Shown: one piece after another, positions 8,697 to 16,922 of the stretch
Layout: each line of letters opens with the position of its first letter
Numbering within the stretch: position 1 is the stretch's first letter
NCBI GenBank assembly: GCA_964404165.1
Contig: CAYOIZ010000033.1
Coordinates: 10,354-74,353 of the forward strand
Direction of reading: 5' to 3'
Length of the DNA: 64,000 bases
Origin: DASYLJ01 sp964404165
Lineage (GTDB): Bacteria > Desulfobacterota > Binatia > DP-6
Position numbers and translations under genes: made by a program
Notes under the pieces: model-generated
Told to the model about the DNA's origin: nothing
The model's database searches: none
Seen by the model: the letters and a program-made list of their open reading frames with translations, nothing else

Positions 8697-9608
8697 TCAG
8701 CAGAGGTTCTGGGCCGTCGTCTCGACCTGACGGCGTGCCGCGGGATCGATCTGCCCGAGGGTCTCGAGGAAGCGCGGATGGGTCATGCCCGAGCCGAGGA
8801 ACGTCCAGCGCAGCGCCTGGTGCTGGCCCTCGATCATGCGGGTGCGCTCGCGCCCGCCGAGCTTGCGACCGACGGCGCGCTCGAAGGTGTCGGTGTCGAG
8901 CTCGGCCTGCTGCCGGAGCCCGTCGTCGAGGAAGGCGCCGATGGCCGCGTAGTCGGCGATCCCCGCGGCGACGTCGGCAGGACGGCAGGCCGCGACCAGC
9001 GCCTCGACGGTCAGGGTGTCGACCTTCGCGTGCTGCGCCTCCTCCATCCAGTGATGGCGCAGCAGGCTCTTGAACTGCGGATCGAGCCCGGCGTCGTCGT
9101 GGATGCTGTCCACCCAGTGCCGCTGCGTCATCCACTCGATGTGGAGGATCACCAGGGCCACTCCGAGCGGATGATGGGCCAGGACGTGCCGGGCGATCTC
9201 CTGCGGCGGCCCGATCACGGCGCAGTCGACACCGAAGCCGTCGCGGAACTCGGTACGGAACCGCTTGAAGAGGTGGATGTGCTTCGCCTCCTCCGCGGCG
9301 AACTGCAGCAACGCGCGGATGCGGGCGTCGTCGCCGTGCAGCAGCGGCCGCGCGTGGTCCATCACGAAGGGCAGGATGAACTCCTCCACCGCCCCGAACA
9401 GGTAGAGATAGCCGTGACCGCGGATCTGGTTCAGGAGCCGCGCCTCGGTCCCGTCGAGGAAGTCGAGTGGCTCCACGCGCGCCAGCGACTCCGGCATGAA
9501 CGGCCGGGCGAAGTCGAGCCGTTTGTCGCCACCGATGACGTCCTCCAGGCGCCAGTTGACGCGCTGGGACGCCGCCAGGGCGGCCTCGTAGGTGAATCCG
9601 TGTTGCAT
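8697..9608 (-). CDS. ferritin-like diiron protein (AurF/oxygenase-like)
   Basis: A 303-residue, mostly helical cytosolic protein. It shows metal-ligand motifs of a non-haem diiron four-helix bundle: VEEFILPFVMDHA, FAAEEAKHIHLFKRF (E-E-x-x-H type) and HHWMEEAQHAKVDTL (second E-E-x-x-H). This fits the AurF-like/ferritin-like oxidase group, whose members activate O2 to oxidise amines, fatty acids or other substrates; the substrate is unknown. The ATG at 9608 follows a strong AAGGAGG. It is the first gene of a likely two-gene operon with the OsmC gene, and its 159-base upstream region is shared with the divergent BTAD regulator, which may control it. Confidence 0.78.
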   Translation of the reverse strand: MQHGFTYEAALAASQRVNWRLEDVIGGDKRLDFARPFMPESLARVEPLDFLDGTEARLLNQIRGHGYLYLFGAVEEFILPFVMDHARPLLHGDDARIRALLQFAAEEAKHIHLFKRFRTEFRDGFGVDCAVIGPPQEIARHVLAHHPLGVALVILHIEWMTQRHWVDSIHDDAGLDPQFKSLLRHHWMEEAQHAKVDTLTVEALVAACRPADVAAGIADYAAIGAFLDDGLRQQAELDTDTFERAVGRKLGGRERTRMIEGQHQALRWTFLGSGMTHPRFLETLGQIDPAARRQVETTAQNLC

Positions 9609-9767
9609 GTCGTCCTCCTTCGCCCGTCGTGGGCGCTTCGTCGTGCCGTCCGTTCTGCCGCGCGCCCCGTGTGAATCGCCGTGGGAGGGGGCGTGGAATC
9701 TCGCCCGACGCCGTGGAATTACGCCGCGCGCGCGGCTAGACATCGCTGAGCGCCCGAGGGCGCAGGC

Positions 9768-12700
9768 ATGCCCGACCAGAACGCGCTGAGCCTCCGGTTC
9801 CTTGGCGAGATCGAGCTCCGGCGGGGACGACGGCGGCTGTCGCTGCCCCCGTCGAAGAAGACCCGCGCCCTGCTCGCGCACGTGGCCCTCAGCCCGCGCC
9901 CCATCCGTCGCGAGCGCCTGTGCACCCTCCTCTGGGACGTCACCGACGATCCGCGCGGGGCACTGCGCTGGAGCCTGAGCAAGCTCCGCTCCCTGGTGGA
10001 CGACGCCAGCACCACCCGCCTGCTCGCCGATCGCGAAACCGTCGCCTTCGACGCCACCGCCGCCCGTATCGACGTCGTCGCCGTGCGAGCGGCCCTCGCG
10101 CGCGGTCCGGAGCACCTCCCGACCCCGGCCCTCACCGCGCTCGCCCAGGAGTTCCGCGGCGAGTTCCTGGAAGGCCTCGAGCTGCCCGGGTTCCTCGAGT
10201 TCCAGGCGTGGTGCATCGGCCAGCGGGAGGAGATGCGGCAGCTGCAGGCCGCCGTGCTGCGCACGCTGGTCGCCCGCTGCGCCGACCGCCCCGCGGACGC
10301 GCTGCCCCATGCCCGCGCGCTGGTCCAGTGCGATCCGCTCGACGAGGAGGCCCGCGCCCTGCTCGTGCGTCTGCTTCTCGCCGACCATCGACCACGGGAG
10401 GCCGCGGAGCACTACCGCTCCGCGAAGCGCGTCCTGCTCGAGCTCGGCCGTCCGCTCGCCGGCGCCCTCGAGACCGCGTGGGCGACGGCGACCTCCGTCG
10501 ACGCGCCCTCCCCCGACGTGGTGGCGACGACCCTGCCGCCCGACGGCGCCCGCGTGCCGCTCGTCGGCCGCCAGACCGAGGTGGCGCGCCTCCGCCAGCT
10601 GCTCGCCGACGTCGTCACGACACGGCGCGAGCGTGTCGTCCTGCTGACCGGCGAGCCCGGCGTCGGCAAGACCCGCCTGCTCGCCGAGCTCATGACGGCG
10701 GCGCGTGCGGCCGGCGGCACGGTGCTGGACGGCAGCGCGTACGAGGTCGAGGTGGCGCGTCCCTACGGACCGTGGGTCGATGCGCTGCGCAAGCTCCCGG
10801 CGACCAGTGTCGGCCCCACGCTGGGCAGCGAGCTCGCACCGCTCCTGCCCGAGCTCGGCAACGCGCCCGACGCATCCACCCGCGAGCGGCTCTTCGGCAG
10901 CGTCGTCGAGCTGCTCGCGGCACGCGCCCACAGCGCGCCGCCCGTCGTCGTCGTGCTCGACGACGTGCAGTGGTGCGACGACGCCTCGACCACGCTCCTG
11001 CACTACGTCGCCCGCATGCACCGTCACCGCCCGCTCCTGCTGGCCCTGGCGGCGCGCGCCGGCGAGCTGCTCGACAACGCGGCGATGGCGCGCGCCGTGC
11101 GCGCGCTCCGGCGCGAGGGCGTTCTGGTCGAGCTGCGCATCGGCCCGCTCGCCGCCCCGGACACCGCCGCGCTGGTCCGCAGCGTCGCACCGGACGCCGA
11201 CGCCGAGCGCGTCTACGCGGAGAGTGGCGGCAATCCACTGTTCGCGCTCGAAGCGGCGCACGCCCCCGACCGGCCGGGCGACGTTCCGGCCACCCTCGGC
11301 GAGCTGGTGCGCGATCGTCTCGAGCGCCTGCCCCCCGAAGCGGCCCACGTGCTGCGCTGGGCCGCCGTCCTCGGGCGCACGTTCGACGTCGACCGGCTGC
11401 GCACGTTGGCCGCGCTCGACACGGAGCCCCTGGTGCAGTCGCTCGAGGTCCTCGAACGCCACGCCCTCCTGCGCGTCGCGACGCAGGCCCGTCCGCCTGC
11501 CCGGGCCTACGCCTTCGCCCACGACGTCGTGCGCACGGTCGTGTACGGCGATCTCTCCGCGCCGCGCCGCTGCCTCATGCACCAGCGCGTCGCCCACGTC
11601 CTCGATGCGCTCCCACACCCCGACGACGGCGCCGCGGCAGAGATCGTCCACCACGCCGCGCTGGCCGGCGACGGCGCCCTCGCCGCGCGGTCGTGTGTCG
11701 CCGCCGCCCGCCGCTGCCTGCGCGTCTTCGCCAACCACGAGGCGGAGACGCTCGCGCGCCGCGGGATGCAGCACGCCGAGGAGATGCCGGCGACGGAGCG
11801 CGTGTGCCTCCTGCTCGACCTGCACCACGTGGCCCTCGCGGCTCGACGTCCCGACCGGCTCGACGACGCCGCCCGCGAGATCGAGGCGCTGGCGGAGTCC
11901 GCCGCGGCCGATGGCGCCATCGAGCACGCGCGCCTCGGGTTCCACATGGTGAGCTGGCTGCGCTGGGAGCACGGCGACTGGTCCGACGCGCGGCGCTCGA
12001 CGCTCGCGGCGGAGCAGATCAGCCGCGCCGGCGACGCCAGGGATCGTCTCGTGGCGATGGCCGAAGCGGCGCGCTGCCTCGCCATCCTCGAGCGCGACCT
12101 GCCCCACGCGGAGTCGCTCCTCCTCGAGGCGGGCGCGACCGCCCGGCGCCTCGGCGTCGAGTCGCTCGCCATCGAAGACGGCCTCGGGGTGCTCCGCATG
12201 CATCAGGGCGAGGTCGATGCGGCACAGACCCACTTCCAGCAGGCACGCGCCCTCGCACGACGCGACGGGGACCACGACGGCGAGTTCCAGACGCTCGCCC
12301 ACCTGGTGGCGCTCGAGATCGACGCCGAGCGCTGGCGCGAGGCCACCGTGCTCGCCCGCGACCTCGTGGTGCTCGCCGCCAAGCTGCGTGGCGGCAGCGA
12401 GGGCCCCTATGCCGCCGCCTTGAGCGCCCTGTGCGACGACGCGCAGGCATCCGGTGGGGCACCCGTGGCGCTGGAGACGGCCCTCGCCGAGCTCCGCGTC
12501 GCCGACTCCAAGCACCGCCTCGCCTTCGTCCTGACACGCGCCGGCGAGCTCGATCTGCGGCGCGGCGATGCGGACGTCGCCGAGGCGCGCGCGCGCGAGG
12601 CGGCGGATGCGGCTGCCCGGCTCGAGTCGCCGAGCGAGTGCGCTCTGGCGCAGGTGCTCCTGGCGCGGGCCGTTGCCGCCCGTGTCGGGACGACCGCCGT

Positions 12701-12848
12701 CGCGACGGACCTGACCGACGTCGACGGCACGACCATGCTGTCGGCCCGTGCGCGTCGCGCCGTCGACGACCTGCGCGCCGGTCGCGACACACCCCGACGA
12801 CGAGGAGGGCGACGTGGAGCACGTGATCGTCGAACGAGCGCTGGATGA
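9768..12848 (+). CDS. BTAD/SARP-type regulator with AAA ATPase and TPR-like C-terminus
   Basis: A 1026-residue regulator. Residues 8-100 form an OmpR-like winged-helix DNA-binding domain (LSLRFLGEIELRRG, LLWDVTDDPRGALRWSLSKL). Residues 105-240 form the bacterial transcriptional activation domain with its helical repeats. A Ser/Pro-rich linker leads to VPLVGRQTEVARLRQLL and the Walker A GEPGVGKTRL near residue 300, then Walker B VVVVLDDVQWCDD. The remaining 450 residues are Ala-rich helices typical of TPR tails. This is AfsR/LuxR-large-ATPase architecture: a DNA-binding activator gated by ATP and an unknown signal. Likely targets are itself, the downstream DUF4242 and MOSC genes, and the divergent diiron-OsmC operon. 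Confidence 0.88.
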   Translation: MPDQNALSLRFLGEIELRRGRRRLSLPPSKKTRALLAHVALSPRPIRRERLCTLLWDVTDDPRGALRWSLSKLRSLVDDASTTRLLADRETVAFDATAARIDVVAVRAALARGPEHLPTPALTALAQEFRGEFLEGLELPGFLEFQAWCIGQREEMRQLQAAVLRTLVARCADRPADALPHARALVQCDPLDEEARALLVRLLLADHRPREAAEHYRSAKRVLLELGRPLAGALETAWATATSVDAPSPDVVATTLPPDGARVPLVGRQTEVARLRQLLADVVTTRRERVVLLTGEPGVGKTRLLAELMTAARAAGGTVLDGSAYEVEVARPYGPWVDALRKLPATSVGPTLGSELAPLLPELGNAPDASTRERLFGSVVELLAARAHSAPPVVVVLDDVQWCDDASTTLLHYVARMHRHRPLLLALAARAGELLDNAAMARAVRALRREGVLVELRIGPLAAPDTAALVRSVAPDADAERVYAESGGNPLFALEAAHAPDRPGDVPATLGELVRDRLERLPPEAAHVLRWAAVLGRTFDVDRLRTLAALDTEPLVQSLEVLERHALLRVATQARPPARAYAFAHDVVRTVVYGDLSAPRRCLMHQRVAHVLDALPHPDDGAAAEIVHHAALAGDGALAARSCVAAARRCLRVFANHEAETLARRGMQHAEEMPATERVCLLLDLHHVALAARRPDRLDDAAREIEALAESAAADGAIEHARLGFHMVSWLRWEHGDWSDARRSTLAAEQISRAGDARDRLVAMAEAARCLAILERDLPHAESLLLEAGATARRLGVESLAIEDGLGVLRMHQGEVDAAQTHFQQARALARRDGDHDGEFQTLAHLVALEIDAERWREATVLARDLVVLAAKLRGGSEGPYAAALSALCDDAQASGGAPVALETALAELRVADSKHRLAFVLTRAGELDLRRGDADVAEARAREAADAAARLESPSECALAQVLLARAVAARVGTTAVATDLTDVDGTTMLSARARRAVDDLRAGRDTPRRRGGRRGARDRRTSAG

Positions 12849-13347
12849 CACGCTGACCGCCGCGGCGGTCCACGCCCTCGCCGCGCAGCTCGCGACCTGC
12901 ATGGCGGAGCATCGTGTCCGCCCCGTGGAGACGCTCCTCGCCTACGACGGCCGCCGCATGGTCTGCGACTTCGCGGCACCCGACGCCGAGGCGGTCCGGC
13001 GCGTCAACCGGCAGTCGGGCATTCCCGCCGTCGCGATCTGGACGTCCACCGTCCATCAGCCGCCGTCCGCGTCCGAGCCGTCTCGCGACGCGCTCGTCGT
13101 GGTCGAGCGCCGCTTCGATGCCGCGATCGACTTCGACACGATCCAGGCGCTCGAGGACCGCGGCGCCTGGTGTCTCGATCTGCATCGCGTCCGCTTCGCC
13201 CGCACCTACTTCGCGCGCGACCGGCGTCGGATGCTGTGCCTCTACCGCGCTCCCGACGCCGAGGCGGTGCGGCGGACGCAACGCCAGATCGGCATGCCGT
13301 TCGACGCCGTCTGGCCGGCCCATCTCGAGGTCCACCCGGCGCCGTGA
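12814..13347 (+). CDS. tandem DUF4242 domain protein
   Basis: A 177-residue protein made of two copies of the DUF4242 (nickel-binding-like) ferredoxin-fold unit. Copy one spans about residues 1-80 (GRRMVCDFAAPDAEAVRRVN) and copy two about 92-172 (VVERRFDAAIDFDTI, RRMLCLYRAPDAEAVRRTQ). The GTG at 12814 follows GAGGAGGGC and lies 35 bases inside the end of the regulator gene, so translation is probably coupled. Function of the family is not established. Copy one has diverged more (CMAEHRVRPVETLLAYD) than copy two. Confidence 0.83.
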   Translation: MEHVIVERALDDTLTAAAVHALAAQLATCMAEHRVRPVETLLAYDGRRMVCDFAAPDAEAVRRVNRQSGIPAVAIWTSTVHQPPSASEPSRDALVVVERRFDAAIDFDTIQALEDRGAWCLDLHRVRFARTYFARDRRRMLCLYRAPDAEAVRRTQRQIGMPFDAVWPAHLEVHPAP

Positions 13348-14192
13348 CCGGCACGCTCGCACGGCTCTACCGCTATCCGGTGAAAGGGCTCCGCGGCGAT
13401 CCGCTGTCGGCGGCCGAGCTGCGCACCGGCGAGGGGCTCGCGCACGACCGCCGCTTCGCCGTCGCGCGCGGCACCACGCGGATGGCGTTCGACGCACCCC
13501 GCTGGCAACCGAAGCAACGCTTCGTGATGTTGATGCGCGATACCGGGCTCGCGCGCGTCGCGTGTGGGATCGACGTCGAGGCCGGCATCCTGGCCCTCAC
13601 CCTGGACGGCCGTGCGCCATGCGTCGCCCCGTGGACGACTCCCGAGGGGCGCGCCCGGATCGACGACTGGCTGAACGACGTCCTCGGCCCGCGCCCCGAC
13701 GGGCTCGCGCACCTGGTCGGCGCCGGCGACACGTCGTTCACCGACGTCCCGCAGAACTGCCTGTCCCTCCTGAATCTCGAGAGTGTCCGCGACCTGGAGC
13801 GTCACGTCGGCCGTCCCGTCGATCCGCTGCGCTTCCGCGCCAACCTCCTCGTCGACGGCCTTCCCGCATGGCGCGAGTTCGACTGGATCGGTCAGGACAT
13901 CCGGATCGGCGCCGTGACGCTCCACGTTCCCGCGCGCATCCCGCGCTGCGCCGCGACCGCGGTCGATCCCGACACCGGCGTGCGCGATCTGAACATCGTC
14001 ACGGCGCTGCGCGCGGCGTACGGCCACTACGACATGGGCGTCTACGCCGAGGTCGTCGTCGGCGGCCGCATCGCCGTCGACGACGTGGTGCGTCCGCCGG
14101 ACGTGCCGCGCGCGCGCTCGTGGGCCGGCCACTGGCTGCGCTTCGCCGCCTTCCTCGCCCGTGGCGCGCCGCACGTGTTCCGCCGAGGGTGA
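13344..14192 (+). CDS. MOSC domain protein
   Basis: A 282-residue protein. The N-terminal beta-barrel begins LARLYRYPVKGLRG, the usual opening of MOSC N-terminal domains. The MOSC core runs from about residue 130, with CLSLLNLESVRDL, RFRANLLVDG and a Cys in ARIPRCAATAVDPDTG that corresponds to the molybdenum-ligating or sulfur-carrying Cys of mARC/YiiM-like proteins. Family members bind molybdenum cofactor and reduce N-hydroxylated compounds. The GTG start overlaps the DUF4242 stop as GTGA. The stop at 14190-14192 abuts the stop of the convergent SpeE-like gene with no spacer. Confidence 0.87.
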   Translation: MTGTLARLYRYPVKGLRGDPLSAAELRTGEGLAHDRRFAVARGTTRMAFDAPRWQPKQRFVMLMRDTGLARVACGIDVEAGILALTLDGRAPCVAPWTTPEGRARIDDWLNDVLGPRPDGLAHLVGAGDTSFTDVPQNCLSLLNLESVRDLERHVGRPVDPLRFRANLLVDGLPAWREFDWIGQDIRIGAVTLHVPARIPRCAATAVDPDTGVRDLNIVTALRAAYGHYDMGVYAEVVVGGRIAVDDVVRPPDVPRARSWAGHWLRFAAFLARGAPHVFRRG

Positions 14193-14918
14193 TCAGCGCC
14201 GCGGGTGGCGTCGACGGTCCGGCGCGTCGGCCTCGGCGATCTTCCGCACCGTCGCCTCGAGGTCGACGTGATGCATGCCGTCGAGCGCCCGGCGTCGCTC
14301 CACCAGGACGCGGAAGGCGGGGGGGAACAACGCATCCGCGCTCGCGAACACGACCTCGTTGCCACAGGCGTCGGCCCGCACGACGACCACACGCTCGGCG
14401 AACGCCTCGCGCAGGCCGTCGATGGGATCGTCCGCGTAGCGATTGACGACGAGGACGCCGCCCACGGCGAGGCGATCGCGGCAGTCGGCGTAGAAGGCGG
14501 TGGTGCACAACCGTTCCGGACGTCCACCGCTGCCGAACCCGTCCACCAGCAGCACGTCCACCGGCGCATCGTCGCGCCGCACGAAGTCGGCACCGTCGTC
14601 ACGGACGACGCGGAAGCGCGGACCGTCGGGCGGTATGCCGAAGGCGTCGCGCAACGCGATCACCTCGGGTGCGATCTCGACGGCGGTGAAGTCGGCGTCG
14701 GGCAGCGTCGCGGCGCAATACTTCGCGAGCGATCCACCCCCCAGGCCGATCATCACGATGCGCGCCGGTGCGGGCTGGAAGAGGAGGAAGCCCATCATGA
14801 GCCGCGTGTACTCGAGCACCAACCGGGACGGGTCGGCATCGAGCATCCGGCTCTGTACGACGCCGTCCTCGAACTGCAGCGACCGCTCGCCCTGCTCGTC
14901 GCGCAGGAGGGGCGTCAC
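14193..14918 (-). CDS. spermidine synthase-like methyltransferase-fold protein
   Basis: A 241-residue cytosolic protein with the class I Rossmann fold of polyamine aminopropyltransferases. Visible blocks are LEYTRLMMGFLLFQ, the nucleotide-binding IVMIGLGGGSLAKY, FTAVEIAPEVIAL and the acidic DVLLVDGFGSGG. It is shorter than SpeE (about 280 residues), and the N-terminal Gln/Tyr substrate residues are not obvious, so it may not make spermidine. GTG at 14918 is used. It is the last gene of a tightly spaced minus-strand operon (6-base gap to the lipoprotein gene). Confidence 0.8.
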   Translation of the reverse strand: MTPLLRDEQGERSLQFEDGVVQSRMLDADPSRLVLEYTRLMMGFLLFQPAPARIVMIGLGGGSLAKYCAATLPDADFTAVEIAPEVIALRDAFGIPPDGPRFRVVRDDGADFVRRDDAPVDVLLVDGFGSGGRPERLCTTAFYADCRDRLAVGGVLVVNRYADDPIDGLREAFAERVVVVRADACGNEVVFASADALFPPAFRVLVERRRALDGMHHVDLEATVRKIAEADAPDRRRHPRR

Positions 14919-14924
14919 GGGGGG

Positions 14925-15203
14925 CTATTCCACCCGATAGCCGCGTCCGCCCATGCAGCCGATGAAGAGGTTCGCCCACCCTTCGCTCGACGACGCCTGG
15001 CTCTGCGCCATCGCCTGGCAGTCGGCCTTGTCGCGGTCCTGCTGGCGCTGGCTCTGGTTCTGCTGCGCGTAGATCGTGAGCGGCCGCTGTGGCGGTGGAT
15101 AGTAGACCGGCTGCGGCTGCTGCGTGGCGCATCCGGCGAAGGTTGCAGCGCAGAGCGCGGCGAGGACCGCGAGCGACGTGGGTCGGTGGCGTCGAGGATT
15201 CAT
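14925..15203 (-). CDS. small lipoprotein, 92 aa
   Basis: The signal peptide ends in the lipobox FAGC (residues 22-25), so the protein is probably lipid-anchored in the cell envelope. The mature part is short, with a Gln/Pro/Tyr-rich segment (QQPQPVYYPPPQRP) and a conserved-looking end LFIGCMGGRGYRVE with two further Cys. That ending is common in small envelope lipoproteins of unknown function. It is placed 3 bases after the DUF3300 gene, itself a lipoprotein, so the two may act in the same envelope process. Confidence 0.8.
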   Translation of the reverse strand: MNPRRHRPTSLAVLAALCAATFAGCATQQPQPVYYPPPQRPLTIYAQQNQSQRQQDRDKADCQAMAQSQASSSEGWANLFIGCMGGRGYRVE

Positions 15204-15206
15204 GAC

Positions 15207-16814
15207 CTAGTCGTTCCCCTGCTTGTTCTTCTTCTTTTTGTTGTTGCCACCACCGCCACCCCCGCCTCCGCCGCCGCCCTTGTTGCCACCACCGTTGCCA
15301 CCGCCACCGCCATGCTTCTGCTGCCCACCGCCGTCGTGCATCCGTTCCTGCTTCTGCTGCCTGGGCTGGTCGTTGTGGCGCTCGCGCTGTCCATCGCCCT
15401 GCCGCTGCTGCTCCTGCCGGCGCTCCTGGCGCGGCTCGTCCATCCGCTTCGGCTGCTGCTCCTGGCGTCGCTGCTGTTGCTGCTGCGACTTCTGGCGCGA
15501 CCCGTTGCGCTGCTGGCCCTGGCCCTGCTTGCCCTTGCCACCACCACCGGCGCCCTGCTGCGCCTTGCGCTGCTGCTGCTGCTCGCGCTGCTGCTGTTGC
15601 TGGAGCTGCTTGTCCTGCTTCCGCTGCTGCTTCTGGTTCAGCTGCGGCGCGGTGCCCTGCATCTGGTTGTTCTGCCCGCGCTGCCGGTTGCCGTTGCGCT
15701 GGTCGCGCTTCAGGTCGGTCGCGTACGGGGCCGGCGCGCCGACGCGCTTCGTCGGCGGACGCAACGCAGCCGCTCGCTTCCCCGGGCGCGCCGTGGGCGC
15801 GGCATACTGCAGGCGGCGCGGCTCCTTCCAGCCGTCGACGCGACGATAGGGCTGCCGGTTCCGCGGCGCCCATGCCACGGTGCCGGGACGCCGGCCCCGT
15901 GCGTAGTAGTAGTTGTCGTAGCCACGGATGCGACGGCGGTATCCGCCGCCGCCACCACCGTAGTAGTAGTTGTTGTCGTGGTCGTCGTCGTCGAAGATCG
16001 AGTACAGCGCCCACGCCCCGAGCGCACCCACGACCGCGCCGCCACCGAAGGCGATCCAGGGATTGATCCCCGGGCTCTCCGCCACCACCGCCGGCTGCGG
16101 CTGCGTCGCGATGACGGGATCGTACGACGGCACATAGACGACGTCGGGCCGCGCCGGCTCGATGTAGATGTCCTCGTTCGGCGCCGAGCGCACCTTCTGG
16201 TACTGGTTCGACTGCAGGTTGCCGACGTTCTTGACGGCGCGCCGGTAGTCCTGGATCGCATCCAGCACGTCGCCCTGCTGGTAGGTGACCGCCTGCCCCA
16301 TCTGGTCGGTCCAGGCCGGGTTGCCGTCGAGCCAGCGGATCACGTCGGGGAACTGGAGCAGACCGATGACGCTGCCGTCCCAGCCGCGGTCGTCGGGGAT
16401 GCGGTCGACGACCTCCGCCTGGCCGACGTACTCGGCCGCGTCGTGCAGCTGCTCGGGATAGGTCGTCGCCGGCAGCAGCGACGACAGGACGACGTCGGGG
16501 TAGAGCGCCACCGGGGCGACGAGATCGCGCAGCTCTTCCTTGCTGAGCTGCTCCGGCGCCTGCGCCGGCATCGTCGACGGCGGTGACGGGGGCGGCTGCG
16601 GCGGTGGCGGTGGAAGCGTGGCCGGCGGCAGGGTCGTGGGGACGGCTTCGACCGCCGTCACCGTGGTGGTGGGCTGTGCGTCCTGCGCGGCGCCACCACC
16701 GCACCCGACGAACCCCGTCGTGAAGGTCACGAGGACGATGCGGGCGACCGCACGCTGCCATGCGGGAACGCTGGTTCTGGGGTCTACCTCGTACTCACGG
16801 TCCTGCATGTCCAT
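15207..16814 (-). CDS. DUF3300 lipoprotein with Gln- and Gly-rich tail
   Basis: A 535-residue protein. A signal peptide with lipobox GFVGC is followed by a Pro/Thr-rich linker. The DUF3300 domain (about residues 85-240) starts LVAPVALYPDVVLSSLLPAT and ends near DVVYVPSYDPVI. A hydrophobic Gly/Ala segment follows (IAFGGGAVVGALGAWALY), then a Tyr/Gly/Arg-rich stretch. The last 170 residues are almost entirely Gln, Arg, Lys and Gly, ending in a poly-Gly then poly-Lys run. DUF3300 function is unknown. The low-complexity tail is in frame and looks like a disordered, basic, possibly polyanion-binding region. The ATG at 16814 has a GGAGG about nine bases upstream. Confidence 0.86.
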   Translation of the reverse strand: MDMQDREYEVDPRTSVPAWQRAVARIVLVTFTTGFVGCGGGAAQDAQPTTTVTAVEAVPTTLPPATLPPPPPQPPPSPPSTMPAQAPEQLSKEELRDLVAPVALYPDVVLSSLLPATTYPEQLHDAAEYVGQAEVVDRIPDDRGWDGSVIGLLQFPDVIRWLDGNPAWTDQMGQAVTYQQGDVLDAIQDYRRAVKNVGNLQSNQYQKVRSAPNEDIYIEPARPDVVYVPSYDPVIATQPQPAVVAESPGINPWIAFGGGAVVGALGAWALYSIFDDDDHDNNYYYGGGGGGYRRRIRGYDNYYYARGRRPGTVAWAPRNRQPYRRVDGWKEPRRLQYAAPTARPGKRAAALRPPTKRVGAPAPYATDLKRDQRNGNRQRGQNNQMQGTAPQLNQKQQRKQDKQLQQQQQREQQQQRKAQQGAGGGGKGKQGQGQQRNGSRQKSQQQQQRRQEQQPKRMDEPRQERRQEQQRQGDGQRERHNDQPRQQKQERMHDGGGQQKHGGGGGNGGGNKGGGGGGGGGGGNNKKKKNKQGND

Positions 16815-16922
16815 GCGCGACGTCCTCCGGGTCCGTGCCGACGCAACGGCCTCGCCAGCACTCTATGCCGCTGCAATGAGAACGCAACGCCCGAAAAGGT
16901 TACGCCGGCGCTGGTCGAAACC

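Noticed and set aside
8697..12902. A 1401-codon open frame on the minus strand opposite the large regulator
   Set aside because: It is the high-GC antisense of the regulator gene. Only its C-terminal 303 codons (8697-9608) read as a real protein, with its own ribosome site.
15240..15640. Simple-sequence stretch resembling a repeat array
   Set aside because: It is the in-frame coding sequence of the Gln/Gly-rich tail; spacing is irregular and there are no constant repeats and variable spacers as in CRISPR.
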